64,000 bases of DNA from Pomacea canaliculata (lineage: Eukaryota; Mollusca; Gastropoda; Architaenioglossa; Ampullariidae): NCBI RefSeq assembly GCF_003073045.1, contig NC_037600.1, forward strand, positions 12,264,758 through 12,328,757. The letters are read 5' to 3'. Positions within the stretch are counted from its first letter, which is position 1. The number at the start of each line of letters is the position of its first letter. The notes under the pieces are model-generated. The model ran no database searches and was not told the DNA's origin. It saw nothing but the letters and a program-made list of their open reading frames with translations. This document shows, in pieces, positions 34,230-47,900 of this stretch. A program made the translations under genes and the position numbers.

Positions 34230-36211
34230 GACCGCTCTTCCGCTTAATGAGCTCACTCCCTCTACATTTTTAACATTTATAGTAATTTACTTTCTTATAT
34301 TAAAGATATTCTATATAAAGTATCTTGCTTGTGTAATTAATATATTTAGTTTATAATAAGTGATAAAGAAAAGGAAATTATTTTGTGCCTATGCTTTCAA
34401 CATTATGTTCGACTTGATTAGCATAGTCTGCACACATACTGGAATTTCGAGAAGGTCGTTCCCGTCTCAAGCGTCAGGCAATTTAAGAGGGAAATAAAGC
34501 AGGTAGGAAATATTTGTCTGTGCCTCTGTTAGAAGCACACCTGTTATAAGCATACTTATCATTAATAGTTTTCTTTTAGTGCGTTTGTTTCGCTGATTTT
34601 GGTAAGGCTTGAAGTTATGCAGGGAATGCACTAGCTTTCAGTAATTCTCGTCTGCTTATGTATGAATGACCCCGGTAGCTGCACGGGTAGGGCCGGTGAT
34701 TCATCCTGTATGGTGCACCGGTTTTAAGGCAGTGGAGAAGCGATCCGTATACTTGCAATGTTTTCCTCGAATTTTAATTTAAAAGAATATTGGCATTTTT
34801 AATGACAAAGTAGAGATTATGAGCAGTAATTCGGTTTCCGACATACCTTCGTCTCGTAAATACCGAATGAGGGGAAGGGCGTGCCCAGATAAATACGTCT
34901 TAGCTGTGCATTTTTTTTTATTATTAAGTCTAGAGTCCAACGGTTGTTTATTTGTAGCACATTGTTATTACTAGTTAGCAGGTCATGCATTTTAATGTGC
35001 ATTTTTTCTTATGAGAACATTGTCGATATTCAGGACTCAATTGTATATTTCCACTTCAAAGCTTATCCGTTAATCTTAGATCATTTGTTGTATGCTTCCA
35101 TAAATTTTTGTGCTAAATAAGCATTGATGGAAGTGCCTTGTTGAAATAAAAGAGAAAAAAGAGATTCTGTGTAGATTCTAAATAAGATTTCATATTAAAA
35201 TCAATCAGCCGGAGACTAATTTGGTACCTTGACATGTATTACAGGTACAAAGATGATAAACATCTAATTCTTTCTCCTTTTTTCCCCCCTAATTCATTTA
35301 AAAAAAAAATAAATCGTGCTTTTCTTGTTCCTTTTCTCTTTCTTTCTTTGTGCATGTATTAGCATATATTGGCATACACTTGTAATTATAACGATGAAGG
35401 TGAGATTAAATATAAGAAATCTTGGAAAAATGTATTATTCATATCAAGGAAAGAAAAACTTTTCAAAAGGTTTCAAAATTTGCTTCAGATGTAAATGAAT
35501 GTATTTTACGTCGTAGTAGTAGGAAGGTGCTAAAGCATGAAAATTGTGCTTCATAGATTTGTATTTTCAAGTTTTGTGACACAGATGCACAGTATAAAAT
35601 GAAGTATATTATATCAATTGTAAGCATCACGTTGTCTAACAGGATTTAAAGTAGTCACCAATTTATACTTTTGAACACTCTTTACAGCTGCATTATTGGT
35701 AGCAAAAATAACATGACATTTTCATGTGTAAAAAAAAAAAGGAGCATTCATCAAGACTCATCACAGAGTACGCATTAATATGATTTGTTACACCTGAATA
35801 TTGTGTCAAGAGTTATAGAGAAAGGGTATTGTTTGTTTATGTTATTATTTTGTAATTTGTGGATTGTCAATGGAAGGATTTAGGGATATCCGCAACAATA
35901 TTTTTGTGCCCAAGCTTGGCAGTGTTGTCATCTAGTGCCCACAAGCAGCAGTCCTAGTCACTGGCATTTATTGATTGAAAAGAGCTCTTCCTCTGTAACC
36001 ATAGTGATGCTAATGTATTCAGATTTTTACACAGCCAACAACCCATGTAAATTCTAAAGATCTCAGAAAGAGTTTTGCTTAATTAAACTTTTACAGGTCA
36101 ACATTCCAGAATGACATGATTTCCTTTAGCATGTGCTGTAAAAAAGGTGTATGTAATCTGCGTTGATTATTAAAATCAACTTGCTGCAGCAGGGGGCGAA
36201 TTTCAATACAC

Positions 36212-36223
36212 GGTCACATGACC
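36212..36223. promoter_or_regulatory. palindrome GGTCACATGACC, copy 2
   Basis: Same 12-bp dyad as at 34218, two kilobases nearer to the spectrin coding exons and just before a stretch that ends in a strong splice donor (near 36494). It may mark a second spectrin start. Confidence 0.4.
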
Positions 36224-38249
36224 CAGTCCTGCAGGGACTGACGCAGGCAATGCAGTCAGTGGCTCATTGTAAATAAGTCTGAAGCTGTGTAACAGGCAGG
36301 CAGTTTGGTGAAATTAATTCTGTAGGTGATATCTTTGCCTAAGGGAGGTGACACTGATACATGTTTAAGTGTCCTTTTTTGGAGGACCATCCTGATCTGT
36401 TTGTGCTGCTTGTGGGGTTATTATTGCTGGTTTACTTGCTTCTCTATGGGCTCTACTTTCTAATCCTCTACCTCCTTTCTGTCTACCAAGGAGGTACGTC
36501 AAGCTTCATATTGGTAAATACTTCATCATTTTCTCAGTCACATCGATCTGTAGTAATGTTATTGTTGGTGCTTCATTGTGCCACATTGCTCATTGAACTG
36601 GCTGGCTGCTGTGACAGCAGACTGAAAAAATAAAATTACATTTGCGGCATCTGGAATGAAAATGTCATGGTGTTCTGCAGCATTCGTTCTTCTGTCAAAA
36701 TAGTTCTGTCTGTGCGAGTAAGAACTCGTCACAATTGTCAAGGTTGTAACTTAGCTTGTTAGATGACTTGCTTCATTTTACTTTATTTTTGCCATCATGA
36801 AAACTATAAACCAACACAGCATGATTTAAATGCGGTTTTGTGGATTATTAATAAAATTTATTCTTATTTGTTTACATTTTTAGTTTCTGTTTAAATAAAT
36901 TTCATTGTCATACAAGATCAGATTCTTCCCGGCAGCAGTTCTTTCAGCTTGTTTACTTCAATCTCATTGGTAGATTTTTACATGTGCACGCTGACCATTT
37001 TTATAATTTCACTTTTCTCTTTCTGATTTGATCATCTTTTACTTTTTTTGTCTGTTTAAACATTTTCCTTAACACTGTCTTCTTGCCTGTTGACTTTGTC
37101 ACTGAGAAAAAGCAAGATACTGATGCTGAAACTGTTTTTTTTTTAAATCTTGTATCTATCCCCTGCCGTTGATGAGACAAAGTCCTTGTTCATTCATTCA
37201 GATAATATTATTGTAATTTCTTTTTCTATGCTTCTACCTACTATTTCTTGGATAATGAAAATAAACAGGGAAGTTTTTCATAATCTCTAAAAGTTGGCAA
37301 AGAGGAAAACTTAGTTACAGTTTAGCTAGAACTTTTTTGTTCTTTTTTTTTTCATGGGGAAGGGAGGAACTGTTTGAGTCTTCACACATTTATAATGCTG
37401 TATAATTTAAATTAATAGCTTCAGATTCAGATCGATGTAGAATTGTGTGTGTGAGGAAGACGAGGGGTGGGAGGAGGAGGGAGGAGGAGAGAAAAGTGGG
37501 AAAAAACTTCAAATGCAAAAATATTACTTTTGCAATAATCGAATAAACCAAAAAGAAGATTGAAACAAGAAAAATGCAGTGACTTTAAAATCTTACTTTT
37601 GTTTGAAATTTGCACTTTTACATGTGTTTGTAAGTGCAAGTTTCACATGCAGACCAGCATGCCTAACCAGCAATTAATTTGGTGTAATTAAATATATATT
37701 TTTGGAGCTTTTAGAGCTGAGATCTCCCAAGACAAGCTAGTTTAGTTTTATTAAGAAATACATTTGTGCAGTCATATGCACAACTATATTAGGGTACTTG
37801 AAACACTAGTTTCTGTAGAAATTAGTGTGTTTTTATTTTTTCCATACACATTCATATTTGTCAGAGGCAGATGCCCCACTTGTCTGGCTGTCTTCACCAT
37901 CGTAATACCATTATCTTGAAGGTCATGACATAAATTAGTATGACATTTTTCAACTTGGTGGGTTTCTGCTCATCTGAAGCGCTGTTCCACTGTGGAACAT
38001 GTTGATGATGTGCTGTTGTCCTATGTAGTGTGTAGGCAGTGTTGCAAATTTGTTTCTTGTCAGTTGCTTATGAGAGAATAAATTTTCTTTGTCACTTGTC
38101 ACTGTATTGTTTCAACTTAAAACTAAAAATAAAAGTCTACTCGTCAGAAAGCTAGACCTGAAAATAGCCATAACTAAGGAATTTTAGTGTGCTTTTCTTG
38201 CAACCACAATCAAAGTGATCTTTGATGCAGGTTGTTTGTATTTTATGTA

Positions 38250-38402
38250 AAGTCAGGACATTAGACTGGACCATAGTCAACCCATGCAAACATGTGGTAC
38301 AGTATTACAGAAACTGTATCTGAGGCAAGATCTGAATCGACAGTCCACTGTCCTCACTTTCTTAGCGATAAGCACTTTACCATTGTGACACCAGACTACC
38401 TG
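38250..38402 (-). mobile_element. tRNA-derived SINE (family B)
   Basis: The reverse complement starts GGTAGTCTGGTGTCACAATGG and has GATTCAGATCTTGCCTC about 50 nt on, the spacing of pol III A and B boxes. The head is tRNA-like and different from family A. It lies just upstream of the first spectrin coding exon, inside the leader intron. Confidence 0.65.
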
Positions 38403-38575
38403 AAGGTATCCTCTGTACAGGTGTGTTGAAACAGATATGGGTCATTGCTAAAACATTCTTAATAAATTGTCATTAATCCAGCTAGACATGTTGATAAATA
38501 TACCTCTCTCCCTGCCTTCAGCATACATTCTACCCTAACAGGAAAAATCTACTCCCATTTTAATATTTTTTTCAG

Positions 38576-38977
38576 TTCACAACCACTATGACTTCCAACG
38601 CCCCTCCGGGGGAGGTTCAGCCTCGAGAGATCAAAGTGCTGGAAACAGCGGAGGATATTCAGCAACGCAGAGATGAGGTGCTCACTCGCTATGCAGCTTT
38701 CAAGCAGGCCTGCAGTGATCGAAAGGCCATGTTGGAAGACTCTCGACGCTTTCAGTACTTCAAGCGAGATGCTGACGAGCTGGAAAGCTGGATTCTGGAG
38801 AAGCTGCAGACAGCTTCGGATGAGAGCTACAAGGACCCAACCAATCTTCAGGCCAAGATACAAAAGCACCAGGCTTTTGAAGCCGAGGTTGCTGCTCATG
38901 CTAATGCCATCGATGTTCTTGACCGCACTGGTAACCAAATGATCAGTCAGGGGCACTTCGCTTCTGAAATTATCCAG
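38576..38977 (+). other. SPTAN1: spectrin first coding exon: 12 nt of 5' UTR, start codon and tetramerisation half-repeat
   Basis: A polypyrimidine tract and CAG at 38573-38575 precede the exon, so at least one non-coding 5' exon lies upstream. The ATG at 38588 follows 12 nt of UTR and opens 130 in-frame codons up to the donor CAG|GTGAGA at 38977. Residues 1-13 are a short variable head. The stretch from about residue 20 ([15 protein letters not shown]) matches the single helix C by which alpha-spectrin pairs with the C-terminal partial repeat of beta-spectrin to make tetramers. The first full repeat follows ([19 protein letters not shown]), with a 390-nt coding part ending in phase 0. Confidence 0.92.
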
Positions 38978-41900
38978 GTGAGACATAATCCCAGACAGTC
39001 AAATAGCTCATAGTATCCTCAACACTTATTGTTTATTATACTATATAATTATGTGACATTTAAATCTTTAAATATATATATTTGAAAAGCATTTTTTCTT
39101 GTTAATTGCCCAAAATATGTAATTTTTTAAGATTCCATTTATCAGAATTTGCATTAGTCTATCGTGTTAATTTTTGAGGATATATGAAGATGGAAACTAT
39201 TAGTCATATTTAATGTTATCAACAGTTTTAGCCTCTTTTAACTGTAAACTTAGTCTGACATTTATGAATAATAGAAAATACATAAAACATTCATAGCTGT
39301 CTGAAGCTTTATTTTTCGGGAGAACAACAATTTTACAAGTTTTGTCTTACATTTACTGATTGGGTATCGGACAGTTTTTTTTCCTTCCAATTTTTCAAAT
39401 TTTTCAAGTAGCTTCGCAGGTTGAACAAATAGAAGCACATTTCTCCAGCATTAGCTGAAGTAAAACAGGCATCAAATACAATTTCATTGACTATTTCAGG
39501 AACGACTGGATGAGCTTCATCGCCTATGGGAACTGTTACTGTCCAAGCTGGCTGAGAAAGGTACTAAACTGCAACAGGCTCTGCGTCTAGTACAGTTCAT
39601 GCGGGAGTGTCGTGAGGTCATGTTCTGGATTGCTGACAAGGTAGGTTTCACAACAACATCCAGATATTGTTAAACTTTGTTTTATCTCAGTCTTCTGTAT
39701 ATGCTTTAGTTCTAGAGCTTCTTCTTGTTCCTATTCACCCCCCAGTGGAGCATAGGGCCGTAAGTTCTAGACTTGTATCTTTTATATCTTAGGATGTGTG
39801 CCGTTTCTCTGAATTTTCTCTGAAGGTTTTGAGATGAGGCTTTAGAATTGACCTTAAAGACTGTAAGACTATCTTTTTGGCAGAGAATTTTAGGTTACCA
39901 GTAATTACTAGAGAGAAGAAATGCCTACATTTTTAATATTTTATAAAGCAGCTTTTTTTTAGCTATTTTTAGTGATACGTTTGACATTGTTGACTACTGA
40001 GTGCTAGTCTGTTTTAAATGGCATTGATAAGGAAATTTTAAAGCATTAGTTTGGAAAAAAAAAGAACATCAGCTCATGTTCTTTAATTGCAGGAGGCCTT
40101 TGTGACATCTGATGAATTTGGACAAGACCTTGAGCATGTGGAGGTGCTTCAGAAAAAGTTTGATGAGTTTCAGAAGGTGAGAACATTATCAAAGCTGTAT
40201 CAGAGAGGTATTATTTTTTCTTTGCAAAAAATTCTAGCAGTTATAATATATGAAGAGGCCAAATTGCTGATTAAATTTTAATGTATTGTTTTCAGACAAG
40301 ATATTGTAATATTTTGTAAACTTGGTGCAGATTAATAGCACAGAAAAGATTCAGATGATACAAAAGTTGATGGTAACAGAAGAGATGGTTTATTTTGCAT
40401 CTGTTGTATTTTATTTTTGTACCTTTGACCAGGATCTCCAAAACCATGAAGACAAAGTGTCTGAAGTCAATAGTTTAGCAGAAAAGCTTATTACTGATGG
40501 GCATCCAGAGGAGGATACAATCCGCCAAAAACAGCAGGAAGTGAATGAAGCTTGGCAGCGGCTTCGCCAATTATCCCTCTTGAGACAGGAGCGTTTGTAT
40601 GGTGCTCATGAGATTCAGAGATTTAACAGGTAAAGGTTTTAAAAATCAGCTAAGGATAGGTAAAAGCTTACAGAGTTTGTTAATGTCACTTTAATTTAGA
40701 AAGTTGCTAGGCGACATACCGAAGGACCTTTTGGGGAGTTGTTGTGTCCATGACTATACCCTTACAAGAAATGATTTTAGTAGATGTAAAATTTGATCAC
40801 ATAAAAGTTTATGCCACTAGCTTTAATTCAGGTGGTTTATGTTCTAACTATAGGATAGGGAATAGGATATATAGTTCAGGCCAAATGAAAAGAGCCCTAA
40901 GAACAGTTTCTGTATTAAACGACGTTGACAAGAAAAGGCAAAGTGGACAATTATTCCTTAACTCGAAATTTATGCTAAAACTGTTAAAAGTTTGAACACT
41001 GAGCCAAATATCTGCTTTAAAGTATTTCTTTAAATGCTAAGCCTGATCATGAAATTTATGCTGAAGGTGTCAAATGATTTAGCTATCAGCAAATACTTTA
41101 AAGTACATGTCTTTGAACGCTGACGTACAAGGAAGCAGCAGCATTCTGAGCCTTTCCTTTTAAATGATTAGGGATGCCGATGAAACCATTGCTTGGATCC
41201 AGGAAAAAGATGCTGTACTGTCCTCCGATGACTATGGCCGTGACTTGGCCAGTGTCCAGGCTCTGCAGCGTAAACATGAAGGTGTTGAGCGTGACCTGGC
41301 TGCACTGGAAGAGAAGGTGTGTTTTTCTTCTTCTTTTTTTTTTTTTTGTGTTGTCAGTGAAGACAAGAACAATACACTGCGATCATTTTTATAAGTGTCA
41401 TTTATTTTATATCTGTAACTGTGCAAAGAACCAAGTGAGAAATGCGATTAGTTTTACCATTAACAGTCACAATAAGCTTCTTTTACAATTTATGAATACC
41501 AAAAGTTTGAAATTTAAACGTGATTGGTCTGTGTTTAGGAAAAATCTTGATTGCATCTGATAGCAACCTGTGACATTTTATTATTAGACAGTGCTCCTTT
41601 TTGTGATAATTTTTATTTGGAGAATTTTAAGTAATGCCATAGGTGTAGCAAGAAGTTAGCATTTGAAAACCTAATTTTTATCATGTAATATTTGTCTTCT
41701 GTTGGAAACAGGATATATTAGCGACATATTTTTTTCTTGTACATTAAAATGTTCTGTCTATATTATCCTTGTCACACTGTTTTCTTTCTAAATGATGTGT
41801 CACAAGGCTGGTTTTCTGTCTGCACACAGGTGGTTGCTCTGAGTAGTGAGTCTGTCCGCCTGCAGGGCATTCACCAGGACCAGGGTGAACAGATCAGTGC

Positions 41901-44900
41901 AAAGCAGGCAGAGATGGAGCATAACTGGGAACAGCTCAAGAACAAGGTTGGTTCACAGCAGCCTGGTTCTTTTCTATCTTTGGCTGATGAGCACTACACA
42001 ACTGATGCTATAGTTGAAACAGAATCTGTTGAAAATATAGTTGTTTATTGTGGTGTTGTTTATTAATAAATTTATTTAGCACTTTTCAAAGGTTTTCTCG
42101 AGGGGCTTAACAAAAAGTATAAACGCAGAATAGTAGTAATAATGGTCTCGAAGAGTTTTCACAGTTAGTGTTGCTAATCATGTTGAAAAGATTGAAACAT
42201 TTCAGCTCATGACCACTACCAAAATATCTCTTTCTAGCTTTCTCATCTTCTTTGATAGTCTTTTGACTTTTAACTTAAATTTGTTGTTTAAATATTAGAA
42301 ACCAATACCTCTTCTCAACTAATATGTAGAGATTGAGCAGCATAATCTTTCCAGATATTTTTTGTCCTTCAACCTCGAGTTAAGAAAAGGTCTGTTGGTA
42401 TATACAATTTTCACCTAAACTCAAAAAAAAAAAAATGTAACTTTTTTCTTCAAAACCAAAACCCATGCAGGGAATCACCTGTGGCTTATCCATTTTCAGA
42501 CATTAAGAGTAAACATGAGAAAGAATAATGAGAAGTCAAAGTGGCACATGTAAACAATGCATTTTTCCCATTTTCTAAGCATTGAATTTTATATTTTAGG
42601 CTTTCGATCGTAAGTCTCGCCTTGATGACTCATACTACCTGCATCGTTTCCTGGCTGATTTTCGTGACCTGGTTTCATGGATCAGCGACATGAAGGCAAT
42701 TATTTCAGCAGATGAGCTGGCAAAGGATGTTGCTGGTGCAGAAGCATTGCTTGAGCGTCATCAGGAGCACAAGGTATGGACAACAGGAGAGTATGCTTCA
42801 TATACGTATATGGAACTTCCTGATAATGTTTACAAGCTCTTTGAGGGAAAACAAACTTTTTTGAATGACTGGATATCAACCATCTTGTCAGTTAGTATCC
42901 TAAATGGGTTTACATAAAAAGAGAATTTTAAAAAAAGAAAATAAACTATAAATATTCATAGAGAGGAAAAAAGCACAATAGAATCAGTAGAAATTTGCCA
43001 TGTAGAGGTTGAATTTATCAGTTAAAAGATGGAGTTGCTGGGTGTCTGAATTATGTGGTCAAGATCAAAAGCCAAATCCTGACTTGAATTGTTATCAGAA
43101 TCCTATACATAATGAGGTCCTGAAACACATAGTTAGATGAGACAAGGAAAAACACCATCCATGAGAGACTAAATGTACCTTGCAGAGGTTTTAGTTTGTT
43201 GAAATGGTGGTATTTTAATTCTTTGCAATTTGATGTCGATAAGACTTTATGTCTAGGACAGTATTTGTGTGTGTTTTGTTTTTGCTTACCCCCCCCCCTG
43301 TTTTTTTTTTTTAACCCCTATAGTGGGATGAGATCATGGCTTTGCCTGGGTAGCAGGGGAAGGAAATTTTCATTACTTTTATTGCAAAGTTTGAGCTTTC
43401 TCCTTTCCAAAAATTTGTAGGTTTTTTGGGTCTAGTGCTAACATGAGAGTAGTAATAACAAACACTGTCTTCGTGGTCTTCAGTTATTAGCCAGTCTTTA
43501 TAATACCTATACTGTTATGTAGTGCTAAGAGGGTTAAATTACCATAACCATGACATGAGATCTGTCCAATAAAGTTGTTGTGCCTGGCATATGTGGGAAT
43601 TTTGTGTTATTTTTTCCAGGGAGAGATTGATGCTCATGAGGACAGCTTCCAATCGTGTGCTGAAGCTGGTGAGCACCTGGTGAAATCAGACCACTATGCA
43701 GCTGATGATGTGCGTGAAAAGGTATGAACAGTGAAGTCATTTATATTAAACTTGTTAGAAGTGGTTTCCAACTGTAGTTTGCTTACATCCAATCAACATT
43801 TGTAAAGCAAACAGAGGAATTGAGGGCATCCCTAGTAGAATGCCTTTTTCATACAAAAAATTTACCATAGCTGGATGCAGTAACTTTAGTGAGAACAGCA
43901 CAGTTGATTGATGTATTTGATAAAAATACAGAAATGTATCAACATTATTGACAGTAGTCGTAATATGTTGCAGTTGGCCATCTTGGAGAGTGAAAAGAGA
44001 AGCCTGCTGGAACTGTGGGAAGAGAAACGCATCCTGTATGAACAGTGCATGGACCTGCAACTTTTTGTCAGAGACACTGAGCAAGCCGATGCTTGGATGA
44101 CCAAGCAAGAGGTGGGCTGTTTTTTTGCTTGCTGAATATGATTTACTAGGAGTGTGTGGAGAGAGCATGCATATTATGCATGGATGAATTTGTCATAGTG
44201 CAAACATGTGTACAAATGCATGTATAAGGTCAGTTGTTGATTGAAATGTTTTGAGGGAGAAATGTTATGGGATCACTTTCTGTATGTGACATCATAGAGT
44301 GTACAGACTGTATGTCATGTGTTATTAACCAAAACTTTTTTGTGAAGCATGTACAGCTGTGAATTCAGTTACATTTGTATACACATGTGCCTTTGATGTT
44401 TAATGTACTCTTTTGAGTTTATATCTTCTTGGGGTTTCTTGTGGGAGAAGTTGGGGCAGACTGCTTTCATTTTTTATTTTCAAGGGTCTGTCAGAAATGC
44501 ACAAGTGGGAATAAGTTAACAATTCCAGTTTTATTTGTAGGCATTCCTTGTCAATGAAGACCTGGGAGATTCCTTGGACTCTGTAGAAGCCCTCAGCAAG
44601 AAACATGATGATTTTGAGAAATCCTTGGCTGCACAAGAAGAGAAAATTAAGGTAAGGAGTAATTTCCTCTGTGTAAAATAGTCCGTTGGGAAATCCAGAA
44701 TTCATGAATAGTTGCTGTCGTTATGAAATTGGGAGAAATGTTTTGCCTGTAGATGAACAGATATGTATGTGCTTGTGTTCAGATGGGAAAATTTTGGTAT
44801 GTGTGGAAAAAATATATATCATAGTAAGTATATCCATTAATGAGAAATTCATTTATTTTTAGGCTCTGGATGAGTTTGCCACCAAACTGATTGAGGGTGA

Positions 44901-47900
44901 GCACTACGCTTCAGATGATGTGGCTCAGAGACGAGATCAGCTTTTGCACCGTCGAGACCTTTTGTATGAAAGGTCATCCAGGCGTCGCATGCAGCTGGAG
45001 CTTTCGTTTCAATTCCAGGTGTTTGAACGTGACTGTGATGAGACCAAGGGATGGATCAATGAGAAGTTGAAAACAGCCTCTGATGAGAGCTATTTGGTAT
45101 GCACACCCTTTTAAAAAATAGCTACCTTGAACATTTTAAAAAATTTTTGGTTATACAAGACTGAAAGATTCCATTTTAAAAAACAACTTTTATTGAGGTT
45201 GTGCACTTGTAATTTTTTTATATTAAAAGAATTCAATTCTTTAAGGGTTTGAAAGGGGGGTGGGGGGTTAAATATGCTGGATGAATTTTTTGTGTAAAAT
45301 CCTAGCCACTTTTCATTTATTATTTCTGATTCCACAAATCGGTTTATTTACTAGAGTATAGCCAGAACCAAGATAAGAGTGATGTCTCTTTGCCTTACTG
45401 GCTGGAGGGGGCAGAGCTCAGTCTTATCTTTGTCTTCTCTAATATATTCCTTGTATACAAGCAACATTTATTATTATTAACTACTTAGGAAAGAAGGTAT
45501 CTGGTTTAAAATATCTGTGGTGTAACTAGCATTCTTTTTGTTTTGGGGCAGGATCCTACCAACCTTCAAACAAAACTGCAAAAACATCAAAATTTTGAAG
45601 CAGAGGTGGAGGCAAATCGTACTCGCATTGAGTCCATTCGTGCTGCAGGCAATGAGCTGATAGAAAATGACCATTATGCTAAGGAAACCATCAGGTTAGT
45701 AGTTGATTTAAATTGTAAGTTGACAAAATATTTTACTCTTGCATGGAGATTGTTCCACTTGGTTAAATAGCAGGGGCTGTGGTTTTGGACTGAAGGTGCA
45801 AAACTGTCTCCTAAACCCTCAAGAGTATTATCTTCACATTGATGTTGCTGCTCTGATGAGCACAGAATTCACTACATTTGAAAACAAAAGCATAATATCA
45901 GACAGTTTTTCATTCTCTATTTGTACTGGTTGAAAGAGGTCATTCATTTTGGAAAGGTGAAGCTAAAGGTTTATGGAGTTACATCCCATTATGAATAAAC
46001 ATTTTTTTGTATTTTTTCCCCTTATCAAATTATTGAGTTTAGTAGGCATAAAAACATAGTCTGACAAATTCAAAAGTGCAAGTAGTTGTAAGAATGTTTA
46101 CACCCACTTCTTTAGCATGTCCACTTGTTTGGACCTAAAGATTATGTTGGGTTTTGGTTCTCATCTACTTCCAGATATCTCTGTATACTTTTGGTTCAGA
46201 GCTATTGCTTTGGGCCTATAGATTGTAGATTTTATTCTCTACATGTTAAGGTTGTGTCATGACTAGTGTGAATTGAGATAACTGCTTTAGTTTTTCTATT
46301 TGGTTTGGAAGGGGGCATGTCATATAACTCAGTATACACATGAGAGTATGGGTGAATGTGTGCATGAAGAGTACTTAGTAAATCAGGGTTCCCAGGTCCT
46401 TGCAAGGTCCTTTTAAGTCCTTTTATATTGAATTTTCGCCAAAAGGCCTTTTAAGTCCTTTTATTTGCCATGCGGTCCTTTCAAATTCTCACACAGGTCC
46501 TTACATTTTCTCTGTGACCCTTTTAAGTCCTTTTATCGATAAAATATTACAAACAAATTTATTTCCGGAGTAGACTTTGCGCAAAATACCGACGATTTTT
46601 CGCTGCATTGCTATTTTAATCACATGACTACCCAGTCTCGCTCGGGAACGTCCGTTTCGGCCTTTCGCGAGTTCACTCTCGTCGTGTCGACCACATTTCT
46701 TTGTCTGCTTAACAATTTGAAAGATCCGGGGAAGTGCTCTTTTCAGGAGAAGTGGCTAAAGGAAGACAGTATAAAAGATTGGTTAATAAAAGACTCGAGC
46801 AATAAACATTGCACGATGTGCTGCCTGCAAAATATCTCTGAATCTTTCATCAATGGGCGAAAGTGTTCTGAAACAGCACATGGTTACCGAAAGACACCAA
46901 AGGCAAATAAAAGTATTTCTGAAAGATGACGCGCTTTTGTGTAACTGATTACTTTCGTCATCGAGAACATCCACAGCCCGCTCAAAATCAGACGCACCGA
47001 CCAGCTCTGCAAGTGTGTCCAGTAAGTTGACAATTATTTATCTTTAGCGATTCATTTAGTTAACGATGTGGTACTTAGAAAAACACATTAAATTAAAGCG
47101 TGCATAACATTTGCGGTTTTTTTCCACTCTTTATTAAGCCTATCGTCTAATTTACGGTGAAGCCAATAGCTTAAAGATCAGTAAATAGCAAAGAATTATT
47201 TAAATTAAAAAGTTGAGATTTTCATTTTCTCATGATTCGAACTACAAATAGAGTTTTATACAATCACGAATCTTACTACAGCTTTGCTGCAGAAAATTGA
47301 TCTGAAATTTTTGGCATCTGATCAGGAAAGATTAAAAAGAAAGTATAATTAATAATGTATGCTTATTATCCTATTTTACCAGCAAATACATTATTTTTTG
47401 GATTTTTAAAATCAAACAATTTAACATTAAAGCTAAATCAGTTAGCTGAAAATAACTTTCATTTTCAACTATGCTGCCATCTTTATACTTTAACTTAGTT
47501 TAGTATTATTTATATTATCATGTCATTAATTATTGCTTTTGAAACCTGTCTTTTATTCAGACAGAACATAATGTTTACAGACATGGTAACTTAAATGTTT
47601 TCTTTGAATAGTTTCGTGATGAGCAATGAACGATTGAAGGCAGAGATCCTGTGGACTCTCAAGATTGTGGAATCACACTACAGTTTCAGATCTGCTGAAA
47701 AGTCTGCTGAACTGTTTCGACTTATGTTCCCAGACAGCCAAGTAGCTGCAGAATTTAAGTGGCGGTCAAACAAAAGCCAGTTATCTAACTTCATTTGGGC
47801 TTGCTCCTCACTTTTCGAAATTGCTTCTGGACTGTGTAAATTCGTCGCCTGAGTATGTTCTTTGTTTGATGAATCTTCTAACCATAAGACTCAAACTAAA

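Larger units (their letters stand above)
33733..38575. promoter_or_regulatory. intergenic interval between the head-to-head exonuclease and spectrin genes; promoters and spectrin leader exon(s) expected here
   Basis: The exonuclease start (minus) and the first spectrin coding exon (plus, preceded by an acceptor) face away from each other, so both 5' ends must lie in this 4.8-kb AT-rich stretch. Candidate leader exons of spectrin are the block ending AAGCAG|GTAGGA at 34502 and the block ending AAGGAG|GTACGT near 36494. A short block of higher CpG content lies at about 34185-34260. The palindrome GGTCACATGACC is present at 34218-34229 and 36212-36223. An open reading frame at 36361-36633 begins with a long hydrophobic run. 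No conserved coding exon is otherwise visible. Confidence 0.5.
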
